From Fontibacillus phaseoli (GTDB taxonomy: Bacteria; Bacillota; Bacilli; Paenibacillales; Paenibacillaceae), in contig NZ_QPJW01000001.1 of NCBI RefSeq assembly GCF_003337355.1, forward strand, positions 186,001 to 250,000: DNA of 64,000 nucleotides, read 5' to 3'. Below, in pieces: positions 44,612 through 54,325 of the stretch. The notes beneath the pieces were generated by a model, which saw only the letters and a program-made list of their open reading frames with translations, did no database searches and was not told the origin of the DNA. Positions within the stretch are counted from its first letter, which is position 1; each line of letters begins with the position of its first letter. Position numbers and translations under genes: made by a program.

Positions 44612-46506
44612 CGGCCAAAACCAATTCGGAAAGTAATCCGCCCTTAACCGTCTGGTCCGCGTTTCGCCGATTAGTAAGCTATGCTGGCCTGTACCGGGCC
44701 GGTTTTCTGGCCGCCATTCTTTTGCTCGGCGCTAAAATGGTTATAGATATAGGATTTGCTACGGTTCAAAAATTGTTTATTGACACTATTACCAATTCGG
44801 ACATGGACGGCCTGCGCCGGATTACGGTTCTATGCGGAATCGCCTGCGTCATTATCTTGGTCTGTCTGATCTTCCAGCATTATTTTCGTTTTGCGGTTCA
44901 ATTCCGCATGACCTGGGATTTGCGATCCCGGCTGTTCGACAAAAGTAACCGCCTTTCCTTTCAGGAGATTCAGGGTATGCATTCCGGCGACCTGTCTTCG
45001 CGTAACAATAAAGATGCAAATTCGGCGATGAGCATGGTCAGCAACATCGTGTATGAGCTTTTATATAACTTGATGCTCACCCTGGTTTCGTTTATTTATC
45101 TGGCCCGCTCGGATGTATGGATCGCGCTGCTTGCGCTCGGTTCCGGACCTGTCGTGTTTTTCTGCAGCCGTTTTTTTGACCGGAAACTGCGTCGTTTATC
45201 CGTAGAAATTTTTGCCCGGGATGCGGGGCTCAGGTCATTGCTTCAGGAAGTAGTTCAGGGAATGACGGTGGTCCGGGCTTTCGGAATGGAAGATGCTTTG
45301 CTTAAACGGTTTGTGGATGAGCGGGCTCAGTTGGGGGTGTTGCAGCGGAAAAGAACGGTATTGATCGGCCTGCTGTGGCAGACCTCCGGCTTTGTCAATA
45401 ACGCGGTCATGATCACCTGTTCGGGTCTAATAGCTTATTCAGCCCTAGGAGGCGGGATGACTGCCGGGGGCGTATTAGCATTCGTCTTATTAATTGGCAG
45501 GGTTCAGTGGCCTTTTGTCCATATGTCCCAGACTTGGGGATCGGTTCAGGAGGCGCTGGGCGCTTCCGACCGGATTTTTGAAATTCTCGACAAAAGAACG
45601 GAAGACGATGGGGAGGAACGACAACGGGAAAGCAGCACGGAATTTCAGGCTTCTGTCACGAATACCGAATTAGCTGCAAAGACATATGGAGAAACAAACC
45701 TGGCCCCGATGGTCTCTAAAGGGCTCGAAGCTAAATGTGAGCAGCCGGCAATTTGTCTCAGGGAAGTGGATTATGCGCATGCATCCTCTGCGGAAACGGA
45801 GAATACAGGTCTTTTCAACGGCCTGAATCTTGAGATTCAAGCCGGGGAAACCGTCGCTATCGTCGGGCCTAGCGGTTCGGGAAAATCGACGCTCGTTCGC
45901 CTTTGCTGCGGACTTTATCAGCCGAATGCAGGCAGCGTTTCACTCTATGGCATTCCTTTGCAAGACCAGCTTCAAAGGGGACGGATGCTTACGACTTATG
46001 TGCCGCAGGTTCCGTATCTTTTTGCGGGAACGATAAGGGATAATATCGCCTTTGGAAGCGAAGAAAAGACGGAAGAAGAAATTACGGCAGCCGCCCGAAT
46101 GGCTGGGGCCGATGATTTCATAACGAAGCTTCCGGAGGGATATGGAACACAGATTGGGGAGCATGGAGCATCGCTTTCCGGAGGGCAAAAGCAACGCCTT
46201 GCGATTGCAAGGGCCTTTTTGCGGGAAGCTCCGTTGCTGCTGCTGGATGAAGCTACTTCGGCTCTTGATAACGAAACGGAAAGTCTCGTCCAGCGTTCGC
46301 TTGACTTATTGATGCAAAACCGTACGACTTTAGTCATTGCCCACAGGCTCTCTACCATACTGAATGCCGACCGGATTCTGGTGATGGAACAGGGACGGAT
46401 CGTTGAGGAAGGCACCCATGAATCCTTATTGGCCCAACAGGGCTTGTATGCAAAATTGTACCGGATTCAGTTTCAAGAAAGCGAGGAAGCAGCCCGGGCG
46501 GTTTGA
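44608..46506 (+). CDS. ABC exporter, second half-transporter
   Basis: A 632-residue partner of the preceding gene with a 4-base ATGA-type overlap. It has a six-span domain, then an unusual spacer of about 60 residues rich in Glu, Thr and Ser (about 325-385) before the NBD. The NBD has Walker [10 protein letters not shown], signature LSGGQ and Walker [13 protein letters not shown]. Both halves look catalytically complete, unlike heterodimers with one degenerate site. No export substrate can be read from the context. Confidence 0.9.
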   Translation: MTAKTNSESNPPLTVWSAFRRLVSYAGLYRAGFLAAILLLGAKMVIDIGFATVQKLFIDTITNSDMDGLRRITVLCGIACVIILVCLIFQHYFRFAVQFRMTWDLRSRLFDKSNRLSFQEIQGMHSGDLSSRNNKDANSAMSMVSNIVYELLYNLMLTLVSFIYLARSDVWIALLALGSGPVVFFCSRFFDRKLRRLSVEIFARDAGLRSLLQEVVQGMTVVRAFGMEDALLKRFVDERAQLGVLQRKRTVLIGLLWQTSGFVNNAVMITCSGLIAYSALGGGMTAGGVLAFVLLIGRVQWPFVHMSQTWGSVQEALGASDRIFEILDKRTEDDGEERQRESSTEFQASVTNTELAAKTYGETNLAPMVSKGLEAKCEQPAICLREVDYAHASSAETENTGLFNGLNLEIQAGETVAIVGPSGSGKSTLVRLCCGLYQPNAGSVSLYGIPLQDQLQRGRMLTTYVPQVPYLFAGTIRDNIAFGSEEKTEEEITAAARMAGADDFITKLPEGYGTQIGEHGASLSGGQKQRLAIARAFLREAPLLLLDEATSALDNETESLVQRSLDLLMQNRTTLVIAHRLSTILNADRILVMEQGRIVEEGTHESLLAQQGLYAKLYRIQFQESEEAARAV

Positions 46507-46537
46507 GCTTACTAAACTATGAAATCCGTGACAGCAG

Positions 46538-46586
46538 AAAGAATCTTTCGAATCGCGCAAGCGGATCGAAAGATTCTTTTGTTTCT
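46538..46586 (+). terminator. Terminator after the exporter genes
   Basis: AAAGAATCTTTCGA (46538-46551) pairs perfectly with TCGAAAGATTCTTT (46566-46579), and a T-rich run follows. Confidence 0.9.
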
Positions 46587-46661
46587 TTTCAAAACATCAA
46601 AATAGTGCAACAAATGAACAGAATTATGTTTGAGAGAATTTCAAATTTCCTTATAATTAAA

Positions 46662-46675
46662 TGTAACCGCTTTAT
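46662..46675 (+). promoter_or_regulatory. Weak cre-like site before the solitary response regulator
   Basis: TGTAACCGCTTTAT fits the CcpA consensus at 12 of 14 positions, with both misfits at the 3' end. It lies about 125 bases before the start of the response regulator. Confidence 0.3.
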
Positions 46676-46798
46676 TTCTTTCCTGCTGGGGAAGGATATT
46701 ATTTGCGTTTTCAAAATATCGAAAATTTTATTTCTTATTATTGAAAGTTGCTGGACGGAAGGCCATAATGAGATCTTTCCGGCAGGGGGAAACTAACT

Positions 46799-48343
46799 AT
46801 GATTAAAGTGCTTATTGTGGATGATGAACCTAAGTTGAGAGAAGGACTTCGTACATTCATCGATTGGTTCGCTCACGGTTATATTGTCGTAGACACGGCG
46901 GCAAACGGCAACGAAGCATTGGAAAAATACAAAATCTACAGACCTGACTTGGTGATTGCGGACATCCGGATGCCTGGGATGGATGGACTTCAACTGATTC
47001 AGCAACTTCGCGTGCTGGATCCGATGCTGCATGTTCTGATTTTGAGCGGGTATGCGGACTTCGATTATGCTAAAAAGGCTATTACGCACCGGACTGACGG
47101 GTATTTGCTGAAGCCGGTCGATGAAGAAGAATTAATAGATTATTTGCAAAAAATCAAGCAGCAGATCAGCGACGAAAAAATCGCCGAGCTTTGGCAGCAT
47201 ACGACGAGGGAATGGGGCAGAGAAGTATTTATCCGATCCCTGTTGAATGAGAATGAGGAAGAAAAGCCGACGCTGGACAAGGCGGAGGAACTGGGACTCC
47301 TGTGGAAAAGCTATCAGGTTTTGCTGATCAATTTGCATATGGAGGATGACTCGGACACGGAGATTACGGCTCGCATGAGAAAAAAAGCAGTCGAGTTATT
47401 CGAGCAAATCGGCCGTGGTTATGTGTTCAGTTATCATACGCAAATCGGTATACTCTTGAAAACTCCGATTCTCGGAGTTGAAATGGAAGAGACTTACAAT
47501 AAAATTAGAGAAGCAGGTATCGGTGCGGGAGTGGATTTTACGGCGGCTCTAGGTCCGAAGGTATTCAATCTGGAAGAAGTATGCCGTTCCTATGCGGCGG
47601 CCCGCGAACTGAATAAGAATCATTTTTTTCATGGTAACGGCAAGCTTCTGAGTCTGGAGACCGTTCAGGAGGGCCAGGCGACGAAAGAATCCGGAGAATG
47701 GCCAACCGAACCCCTTCATGAGCAGCTTTACTATACAGTGGAAGTAGGCAACCGGGAGACGATGAGATCGCTGGTTCGCCGCACGGGTCAAAGTCTGGTG
47801 TCCGATGGCTTGAGCGAAGGGGAAATCAAGCGCCGTTTCGTGGAAATGTTGGCTTCGATTCTCGGCAAGGGCCTCCAGCAATCTCCGGAACTTCAGAGCC
47901 GTAGTAAGGAGTTCTCGGATTATTTGTCGGAAATTCATAAAGTATGGACGTTGGAAGGCGTTTACGAAAAAACAGAATTTTTCCTGGAACAGATGATGAG
48001 CGGACTGGGCGAAGGCGGAAAACACCGTGAGGTGAAAATTATGCTTGATTTGATTCACCGCAATTTCAGCGACAATTTGAAGCTGGAAACTCTTTCGGGA
48101 ATCTTTAATTATAACAGCGCGTATCTTGGGAAATTGTTCAAGAACGCTACCGGGGAATACTTCAACACGTATCTGGACAAGGTGCGGATTGAGAAGGCCA
48201 AGTCCCTTCTTGAAGAAGGATTGAAGGTATATCAAGTTGCCGAAAAGGTCGGCTATACGAATGTGGACTACTTCCACAGCAAATTCCGGAAGTATGTGGG
48301 GACATCCCCCTCCGCCTACCGCAAAACCGCCAACCACGCGTAA
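46799..48343 (+). CDS. YesN-type response regulator, no adjacent kinase
   Basis: A 514-residue protein. The receiver domain (1-120) has VLIVDDEP and the phospho-acceptor Asp in VIADIRMPGMDG (about 55), with Lys in LLKPVDE near 105. The AraC-type domain is at 425-510 (ETLSGIFNYNSAYLGKLFKN, then VAEKVGYTNVDYFHSKF). No histidine kinase gene touches it; the nearest on the same strand without a partner is at 52454-54232, 4 kb downstream. The two may form a split pair controlling the GH31/importer/GH95 block. Confidence 0.88.
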   Translation: MIKVLIVDDEPKLREGLRTFIDWFAHGYIVVDTAANGNEALEKYKIYRPDLVIADIRMPGMDGLQLIQQLRVLDPMLHVLILSGYADFDYAKKAITHRTDGYLLKPVDEEELIDYLQKIKQQISDEKIAELWQHTTREWGREVFIRSLLNENEEEKPTLDKAEELGLLWKSYQVLLINLHMEDDSDTEITARMRKKAVELFEQIGRGYVFSYHTQIGILLKTPILGVEMEETYNKIREAGIGAGVDFTAALGPKVFNLEEVCRSYAAARELNKNHFFHGNGKLLSLETVQEGQATKESGEWPTEPLHEQLYYTVEVGNRETMRSLVRRTGQSLVSDGLSEGEIKRRFVEMLASILGKGLQQSPELQSRSKEFSDYLSEIHKVWTLEGVYEKTEFFLEQMMSGLGEGGKHREVKIMLDLIHRNFSDNLKLETLSGIFNYNSAYLGKLFKNATGEYFNTYLDKVRIEKAKSLLEEGLKVYQVAEKVGYTNVDYFHSKFRKYVGTSPSAYRKTANHA

Positions 48344-48348
48344 GGTAA

Positions 48349-48515
48349 TTCAAAAACCGGCCTTTGATCACGAAGGGGTTACGTTGGAGTGGATTCGGCG
48401 TCGAATCTGGGGTTCAGCCAGGGCCTTCCGGTGCTCACGTAGGCTTTCCCTACGCTCCGCTCCTCAGTCCCTGACTTTGCCCCACCTTCTCGGTGCTGAA
48501 AAGCCGGTTTTTGAA
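48349..48515. repeat. Structured intergenic repeat, copy 1
   Basis: The unit starts TTCAAAAACCGGC and ends GCCGGTTTTTGAA, so its ends are inverted repeats. Inside are small hairpins: GATTCG/CGAATC, CGTAGG/CCTACG and CACC/GGTG. Copy 2 at 48534 repeats nearly all of it. The sequence GGTAATTCA borders it on both sides. No coding content is seen. It resembles a miniature transposable or structured-RNA repeat. Confidence 0.75.
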
Positions 48516-48533
48516 TCTTGATTTAATGGGTAA

Positions 48534-48739
48534 TTCAAAAACCGGCTTTTGATCACGAAGGGGTTACTGAGAAGTAGATTCGGCGTCGAATCTGGGGTTC
48601 AGCCAGGGCCGAAGCGTATGCTTTCGAAGTATGTTTCCTCCGGAAACATTTGAGGTGCTCACGTAGGCTTTCCCTACGCTCCGCTCCTCAGTCCCTGACT
48701 TTGCCCCACCTTCTCGGTGCTGAAAAGCCGGTTTTTGAA
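48534..48739. repeat. Structured intergenic repeat, copy 2
   Basis: It has the same ends and the same three inner hairpins as copy 1 but carries an extra segment of about 40 bases near 48611-48652. That segment is itself two small hairpins (CGAAGC/GCTTTCG and TATGTTTCC/GGAAACAT). TTGATTTAATGGGTAATTC follows both copies, so the duplication includes flanking DNA. Confidence 0.75.
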
Positions 48740-48758
48740 CTTGATTTAATGGGTAATT

Positions 48759-48792
48759 CATTTTATTTTCAATGCGATTTGAAAATAAAATG
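48759..48792. repeat. Perfect AT-rich inverted repeat next to copy 2
   Basis: CATTTTATTTTCA and TGAAAATAAAATG form a perfect 13-bp stem with an 8-nt loop. It follows the third GGTAATTCA-like sequence, as if a different element had been inserted at the same target. There is no T run, so a terminator is unlikely. Confidence 0.55.
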
Positions 48793-48915
48793 CGGCTTCA
48801 TGATTTGGGCCCGAACGTGAAGACTACTATAATGCAGTGGATGGGTTGCCCCAAAAGTATGGATCCCCGGAATAAAAGGAATATTACTTTAAGGCATTAT
48901 GGCCGACCGGCAAAC

Positions 48916-49818
48916 TTAGGCTTCGATCTGGCTTTGCAGTCTTCTCCGGAATTCCGAAGGCGAGCAGTTCATCGTCTTTCGGAACACCCGGATAAAGTAG
49001 CTGATATTATCGTAACCGACCTCAAGGGCGATATCTGAAATTTTTCGTTCAGGCTGCCGGAGCAATTCAACGGCTTGGCGAATCCGGTAGGAATTAATAT
49101 AATCCATCGGGGTTTGCCGGGTCATGGATTTAAAGAAGCGGCAGAACTGGCCTTCGCTCATCGGAATCAGCGACGCTAGCTCGGACAGGCGAATAGGTTG
49201 ACCGTAATTTTGCTGAATATAGTGAATAATCGTTTTCAAACGTTCGATTTTTGAAGACTCGCTCCGGTTGCTCGCGGTCCGGTTACAGGTTTTGTCCTGG
49301 GAGAAAATCTCCGCGAGCATCAGGTAAAGATGGCCTTTAACGGCTCCTTCGTACCCGGAAGATCCTTCGCCGCAGCTTTTCATAATGGAGACAATATGGT
49401 TCAACAGGCTGATTTCAACATCTTCAACACGCCGGAGATGTCTGGGAAATGTTGCTTTTCTTTCCTGCAAGGGAAGGATCATATTTTCCTGAACGGCATC
49501 GTAGTGAGCGCTGGCGAGCAAATTCGTGTCAAACACCAGCGAGAAAAAAGCGCAGCCTTCTTCACCGCTGGCGTGAGCGGCGTGAATGTCTCCTCCGTCG
49601 ACAAACACGGCCTCCCCGGCACGGACGGTGAAATAATCGGTATCGACCTGGAACAGCGTCTCGCCTTCCACACAGTAGAAGAATTCGGCTTCCTCATGCC
49701 AGTGGCAGTCAATGACATGCTCTCCGGCGCCATAGCGGAACCAGTAGGTACCGAATGGCTGATGTTCGTCGCCGTGAGCCCGGCTTTCTTTCAGGGATCG
49801 GCGCAGAGCTTGATCCAT
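48916..49818 (-). CDS. AraC-family regulator with cupin domain
   Basis: A 300-residue protein on the minus strand; GAGGTG precedes the ATG. Residues 20-105 are a cupin-like sugar-sensing domain (HVIDCHWHEEAEFFYCVEGE, then FVDGGDIHAAH). The C-terminal 100 residues are an AraC HTH pair (LSELASLIPMSEGQFCRFFK, then ISDIALEVGYDNISYFIRVF). It diverges from the GH31 gene 156 bases away and probably activates it. Confidence 0.9.
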   Translation of the reverse strand: MDQALRRSLKESRAHGDEHQPFGTYWFRYGAGEHVIDCHWHEEAEFFYCVEGETLFQVDTDYFTVRAGEAVFVDGGDIHAAHASGEEGCAFFSLVFDTNLLASAHYDAVQENMILPLQERKATFPRHLRRVEDVEISLLNHIVSIMKSCGEGSSGYEGAVKGHLYLMLAEIFSQDKTCNRTASNRSESSKIERLKTIIHYIQQNYGQPIRLSELASLIPMSEGQFCRFFKSMTRQTPMDYINSYRIRQAVELLRQPERKISDIALEVGYDNISYFIRVFRKTMNCSPSEFRRRLQSQIEA

Positions 49819-49862
49819 ACCATCACCTCATCAATATAGTGTTATATTTTTATTTAATTATG

Positions 49863-49892
49863 TTAGAATGTTTCTTTTTTAATCAGTATAAT
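49863..49892 (+). promoter_or_regulatory. Probable promoter of the GH31 gene
   Basis: TATAAT (49887-49892), preceded by CAG, lies 18 bases after TTAGAA, a weak -35 box. A weak -35 fits a promoter that needs the divergent AraC-type activator. Confidence 0.4.
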
Positions 49893-49974
49893 GCAAGTGT
49901 AAGTGAATTTACAGCATCATTTTGAAAATCAAGAACTCAAAAAACAATGTCAATCGAAAGGCGGTATATTACCA

Positions 49975-52293
49975 ATGAAATTTACCGATGGCAACTGGCT
50001 GATTCGCGATGGTTACACGCTTTCCACTGCGGTTCAAGCCTACGATTTTATGGTTCAGGACCATACACTGACAGCATCAGCTTCGACGACACCGCTTCGC
50101 GGCCGCGGCGATATGATTAATACAACGCTCCTTACGGTGCAATTCCATTCCCCGTTTCCTGGCGTGATCGGCGTGAAGCTTGTGCATTTTGCCGGTACCG
50201 TGGATCATGGACCTTCTTTTGAACTGGCTAAGGGCGGCGATCATGCAGTAATTACGGAAAACGATGAGTATGCCGAACTCAAAAGCGGCAATCTGAGTGT
50301 TCGTATTTCCAAAGGCGCGCAATGGTCGGTAGATTTCTACCGCGGGACTCAGCGTCTTACAGGGAGTGCCTTCAAATCTATGGCACACGTGACCGAAGCC
50401 GGCGGGAACACGTTCATGCGCGAAGAGCTCGACTTAAGCGTCGGTGAACTCGTTTATGGTTTGGGCGAACGTTTTACATCCTTCATCAAGAACGGGCAAA
50501 TTGTCGATATCTGGAACAAGGACGGCGGCACTAGCTCCGAACAATCGTATAAGAACATTCCGTTCTACGTTACGAACAAAGGCTACGGCGTATTGGTTAA
50601 TGATCCGGGCGGCGTGTCCTTCGAGGTAGCGTCGGAAAAAGTGAAAAAAGTCCAATTTAGCGTACCGGGCGAATCGATCGAATATTTCGTCATCGACGGA
50701 CCGGAGCCGAAGGATGTGCTCGATAAATATACGGCATTGACCGGCAAGCCTTCGTTGCCGCCGGCATGGTCGTTCGGCCTGTGGCTTACCACTTCGTTTA
50801 CAACCGACTATGACGAAGCTACGGTTAATTCGTTCGTGGACGGCATGGCCGAAAGAGACCTTCCGTTGCATGTCTTCCATTTCGACTGCTTCTGGATGCG
50901 CGAGTTCCACTGGACGGATTTCAAATGGGATGAGCGCGTGTTCCCTGATCCGGTCGGCATGCTGAAACGCTTGAAAGAAAAAGGCTTGAAAATTTGCGTA
51001 TGGATCAACCCTTACATCGGTCAGCGTTCCCGCTTGTTTGAAGAAGGCAAGCAAAACGGCTACCTCGTGAAAAAGCCGAACGGCGACGTATGGCAATGGA
51101 ATTTGTGGCAGCCGGGGATGGCTCTGGTTGACTTTACGAATCCGGAAGCATGCGAATGGTTTGCCGGTTACCTGCGTGAACTCGTCGACATGGGCGTCGA
51201 CAGCTTCAAGACCGACTTCGGCGAGCGAATTCCTACCGATGTCGTTTACCACGACGGTTCCGATCCGGTCAAAATGCATAACTACTACCCTTACCTTTAT
51301 AACAAAGTGGTATTTGAAGTATTGGAAGAGAAACTTGGCAAAAATGAAGCAGCGTTGTTTGCCCGTTCGGCTACTGTCGGCGGTCAGAAATTCCCGGTTC
51401 ACTGGGGCGGAGACTGCTACGCGGATTATGAATCGATGGCGGAAAGCCTTCGCGGCGGCCTGTCGCTCGGTTTGTCCGGCTTCGGTTTCTGGAGCCATGA
51501 CATCGGCGGTTTCGAGAATACTGCTCCGGTTCATGTGTTCAAGCGCTGGCTAGCATTCGGTTTGATGTCCAGCCACAGCCGTTTGCACGGCAGCAGCTCG
51601 TACCGGGTGCCTTGGGCTTATGATGATGAAGCGGTTGACGTTACCCGATTCTTCACCAAGCTGAAATGCAGTCTGATGCCATACCTGTTTGATACGGCCG
51701 TTTATGCAACGGAAAAAGGCGTTCCGACAATGCGCGCCATGTTCCTGGAATTCCCGAATGACCCGGCGACTGAGACGCTGGATCGTCAATATATGCTGGG
51801 CGATTCCTTGCTGGTCGCTCCTGTGTTCAGCGAAACCGGGGAAGTTACTTACTTCCTGCCTGAAGGTACATGGACTCACCTGCTCACGGGCAAAACTGTG
51901 GAAGGCGGCAAATGGCAAAAAGAAACCTATGATTTCTTAGGCTTGCCGTTGTTCGTCCGCCAGAATTCGATCTTGGCGAAGGGGGCCAACAATACCCGGC
52001 CGGATTATGATTTCGCGGACGGCGTAGAGCTCGGATTGTATCAGCTGCAAGAAGGCGTTCAAGTGACTCGCACGGTTCGCAATGTGAAAGGTGAAACCGA
52101 GCTTCTGGTGACCGCGGTTCGTGAAGGCTCTAAAGTAACCCTCAGCGCGGAAGGTGCCGGTAAAGCATTCAAGGTATCGCTCCACGGCATGGGCGAAGCG
52201 ACAACCGTTCAAGGCGGGGAGCTTACTAATGAAGGAACTGTTGAAGTAACTTCCTTCTCCGGTAAGACGGAATTGCAGATTTTCTTGAAATAA
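49975..52293 (+). CDS. yicI: GH31 alpha-xylosidase (YicI type)
   Basis: Start set at ATG 49975 behind GAAAGGCGG, which gives the family start MKFTDGNWLIRDGY; the upstream GTG at 49903 adds unlikely residues. The 772-residue protein has nucleophile Asp414 in SFKTDFGERIP and acid/base Asp480 in VHWGGDCYADYESM, both closely as in E. coli YicI. It removes terminal alpha-1,6-xylose from the non-reducing end of xyloglucan oligosaccharides (isoprimeverose unit). There is no signal peptide. GH95 and GH42 in the same block supply the other xyloglucan side-chain activities. Confidence 0.93.
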   Translation: MKFTDGNWLIRDGYTLSTAVQAYDFMVQDHTLTASASTTPLRGRGDMINTTLLTVQFHSPFPGVIGVKLVHFAGTVDHGPSFELAKGGDHAVITENDEYAELKSGNLSVRISKGAQWSVDFYRGTQRLTGSAFKSMAHVTEAGGNTFMREELDLSVGELVYGLGERFTSFIKNGQIVDIWNKDGGTSSEQSYKNIPFYVTNKGYGVLVNDPGGVSFEVASEKVKKVQFSVPGESIEYFVIDGPEPKDVLDKYTALTGKPSLPPAWSFGLWLTTSFTTDYDEATVNSFVDGMAERDLPLHVFHFDCFWMREFHWTDFKWDERVFPDPVGMLKRLKEKGLKICVWINPYIGQRSRLFEEGKQNGYLVKKPNGDVWQWNLWQPGMALVDFTNPEACEWFAGYLRELVDMGVDSFKTDFGERIPTDVVYHDGSDPVKMHNYYPYLYNKVVFEVLEEKLGKNEAALFARSATVGGQKFPVHWGGDCYADYESMAESLRGGLSLGLSGFGFWSHDIGGFENTAPVHVFKRWLAFGLMSSHSRLHGSSSYRVPWAYDDEAVDVTRFFTKLKCSLMPYLFDTAVYATEKGVPTMRAMFLEFPNDPATETLDRQYMLGDSLLVAPVFSETGEVTYFLPEGTWTHLLTGKTVEGGKWQKETYDFLGLPLFVRQNSILAKGANNTRPDYDFADGVELGLYQLQEGVQVTRTVRNVKGETELLVTAVREGSKVTLSAEGAGKAFKVSLHGMGEATTVQGGELTNEGTVEVTSFSGKTELQIFLK

Positions 52294-52361
52294 CCTTGTT
52301 GCCCCTGGTGGAACAATAAATTAATTTTAAGCTAATGCGCCTGTGGTCCCGGCGCTCCCGA

Positions 52362-52405
52362 AATATCCCCGCTTGTCAAAAAGTCGGGGATATTCGGTTT
52401 TTTTT
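52362..52405 (+). terminator. Terminator after GH31
   Basis: AATATCCCCG (52362-52371) pairs with CGGGGATATT (52385-52394), followed by CGG and eight T. Confidence 0.88.
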
Positions 52406-52453
52406 CACGAATTTATCGTTCCCATGCTACCGAAGTCCAGGAGGCCGATGAAC

Positions 52454-54232
52454 ATGATTAAAAAAGCGATACAAATCACGAATAATATGAAGCTCAAGCA
52501 TAAGCTGATCATTTCTTACATTTTGGTCGTCATGATTCCCGTCCTGATCGTTGGCATCACTGTGGTAAGTTATTTCCGAGCGGAAGCGATGGACCGCGCG
52601 ATCGAGCAGACGACTAACAATGTGGAGAAAATCAAATCTCAGCTTGGAAACATGCTGCGCATTCCTGTGGACGTCTCCGATACACTGCTATTGGACAAAG
52701 ATCTGGAACGGGTGGTCACGACCCGTTACGATAATGCACTAGAATTGACGAAGGCTTATTTGGCTTATGACGGTTTTATCCAGTTTTCCCGGGTGTACAG
52801 GGAAGTTGCCGGCATCCGATTTTATTACGATAACCCGACGCTGATCAACAACACGGAGTTAATTCCCGTCACGAAAGAGGTTGAGGAAACGAAATGGTAT
52901 CAGCAGGCGATGGAATCGAAGAATCTTGGTTGGTCTTATATTGACGATCCGGAAGTTATTCCGGTGAAGAAGCTCAGCTTGATTCGGCAATTGCCGTTCC
53001 CCGAACGCCGCGCAAAAGGGGTCTTGATGGTTTCGCTGGACCAAAATGAGTTGAACCGCATGCTTAGCCAGGAAGAATTCGAAACGCTGATTGCGGACGA
53101 TCAAGGACATGTCGTAGCCGCCAAAGACCATAGCCTTGTCGGTAAGACGCTGGATGGCCTGGACTATGGCGTGGATCTCAACCAAGTAACTAAAGGCAGC
53201 CACAAAATGGACATTCGCGGTGAGGCGTCCTATTTGATCGTGGATGAGTTGGTCCCCGAATCGAGTGCCAACGGGTTAAGGATCATGTCCGTCTTTAATA
53301 CGGACGATATCGTTAAGGATGCTAATCGGGTTAGTATCTACGGACTGGTTATCATTTTGTTGATTCTGCTAATCGCACTTGCTTTCGTTTACATCGTATC
53401 GTTGCTTACGACCAATCGTCTGCTGCGGCTTAGCAGGAATTTGAACCGGTTGGCGTTAGGGGATTTAAATGTGGTTTCGCGGATTGACGGAAACGACGAA
53501 GTTGGGCAATTATCCCGCCAATTCAACTATATGGTGGAAAGCATCAACCGGCTGATGGAGCAGGTAGTGGAGAAGACCGAACAGAATAACAGTCTGGAAT
53601 TGGCCCAACGGGAAATCAAATTAAAGATGATGGCCAGCCAGATCAATCCTCATTTTCTTTTTAATGCGCTGGAGTCTATTCGTATGAATGCCCATTTGAA
53701 AGGCGAGAAGGAAATCGCTAATGTTGTCCGGCTGCTTGGTCGTTTGATGCGCAAAAATCTGGAAGTCGGAAGGGAAAGCACACCGCTGAAGGAAGAAATC
53801 GATATGGTCCGTTCTTATCTCGAAATTCAGAAATTCCGTTACGAGGATCGACTGATTTATGAATTGGCCGTGGACCTTCAGGCTTCGGATATCCGGGTTC
53901 TGCCTCTCATTATCCAGCCTCTTGTCGAGAATGCGGTAGTCCACGGAGTAGAGGATAAAGCGGAGGGTGTGGAAGTCAGGTTGGCAGTTCAAATGAAGGA
54001 TGATGTTGTTGAAATCCGGGTTAGCGACAACGGCCTCGGAATGATGCCTGGGCGGCTTGCCGAGGTAAGGCAATCGATTTCAAACCCCGAGGAATCGGGC
54101 AATAACCGGATCGGTCTGCGCAATGTTCATCAAAGACTCGTATTATCGTATGGAGAAGAGCATGGCCTCAACATCGTGAGCGAATATGGAAAAGGAACTG
54201 AAATAGTTTTCACAATTCCGGTCAATGTCTAA
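52454..54232 (+). CDS. YesM-type sensor histidine kinase, no adjacent regulator
   Basis: A 592-residue protein; ATG 52454 is 9 bases after AGGAGG, better than ATG 52448. Membrane spans at about residues 15-37 and 285-310 flank an extracellular sensor domain. HAMP, the His-kinase box ASQINPHFLFNALESIRMNA and the HATPase_c box DNGLGM follow. The downstream genes encode an importer, with no response regulator among them. The free YesN-type regulator at 46799 is the likely partner. Confidence 0.9.
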   Translation: MIKKAIQITNNMKLKHKLIISYILVVMIPVLIVGITVVSYFRAEAMDRAIEQTTNNVEKIKSQLGNMLRIPVDVSDTLLLDKDLERVVTTRYDNALELTKAYLAYDGFIQFSRVYREVAGIRFYYDNPTLINNTELIPVTKEVEETKWYQQAMESKNLGWSYIDDPEVIPVKKLSLIRQLPFPERRAKGVLMVSLDQNELNRMLSQEEFETLIADDQGHVVAAKDHSLVGKTLDGLDYGVDLNQVTKGSHKMDIRGEASYLIVDELVPESSANGLRIMSVFNTDDIVKDANRVSIYGLVIILLILLIALAFVYIVSLLTTNRLLRLSRNLNRLALGDLNVVSRIDGNDEVGQLSRQFNYMVESINRLMEQVVEKTEQNNSLELAQREIKLKMMASQINPHFLFNALESIRMNAHLKGEKEIANVVRLLGRLMRKNLEVGRESTPLKEEIDMVRSYLEIQKFRYEDRLIYELAVDLQASDIRVLPLIIQPLVENAVVHGVEDKAEGVEVRLAVQMKDDVVEIRVSDNGLGMMPGRLAEVRQSISNPEESGNNRIGLRNVHQRLVLSYGEEHGLNIVSEYGKGTEIVFTIPVNV

Positions 54233-54325
54233 TTTTTATATGGTTTTCTTTGAAATCTATCGGGTATTTCCGATCTCCCATCTACTTTATCATAAAGGTA
54301 TAGCAGAGAAGGGGGGATTGGACAG

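Noticed and set aside
46503-46796. A 97-codon open frame after the exporter
   Set aside because: It reads straight through a strong terminator hairpin and has no plausible start signal.
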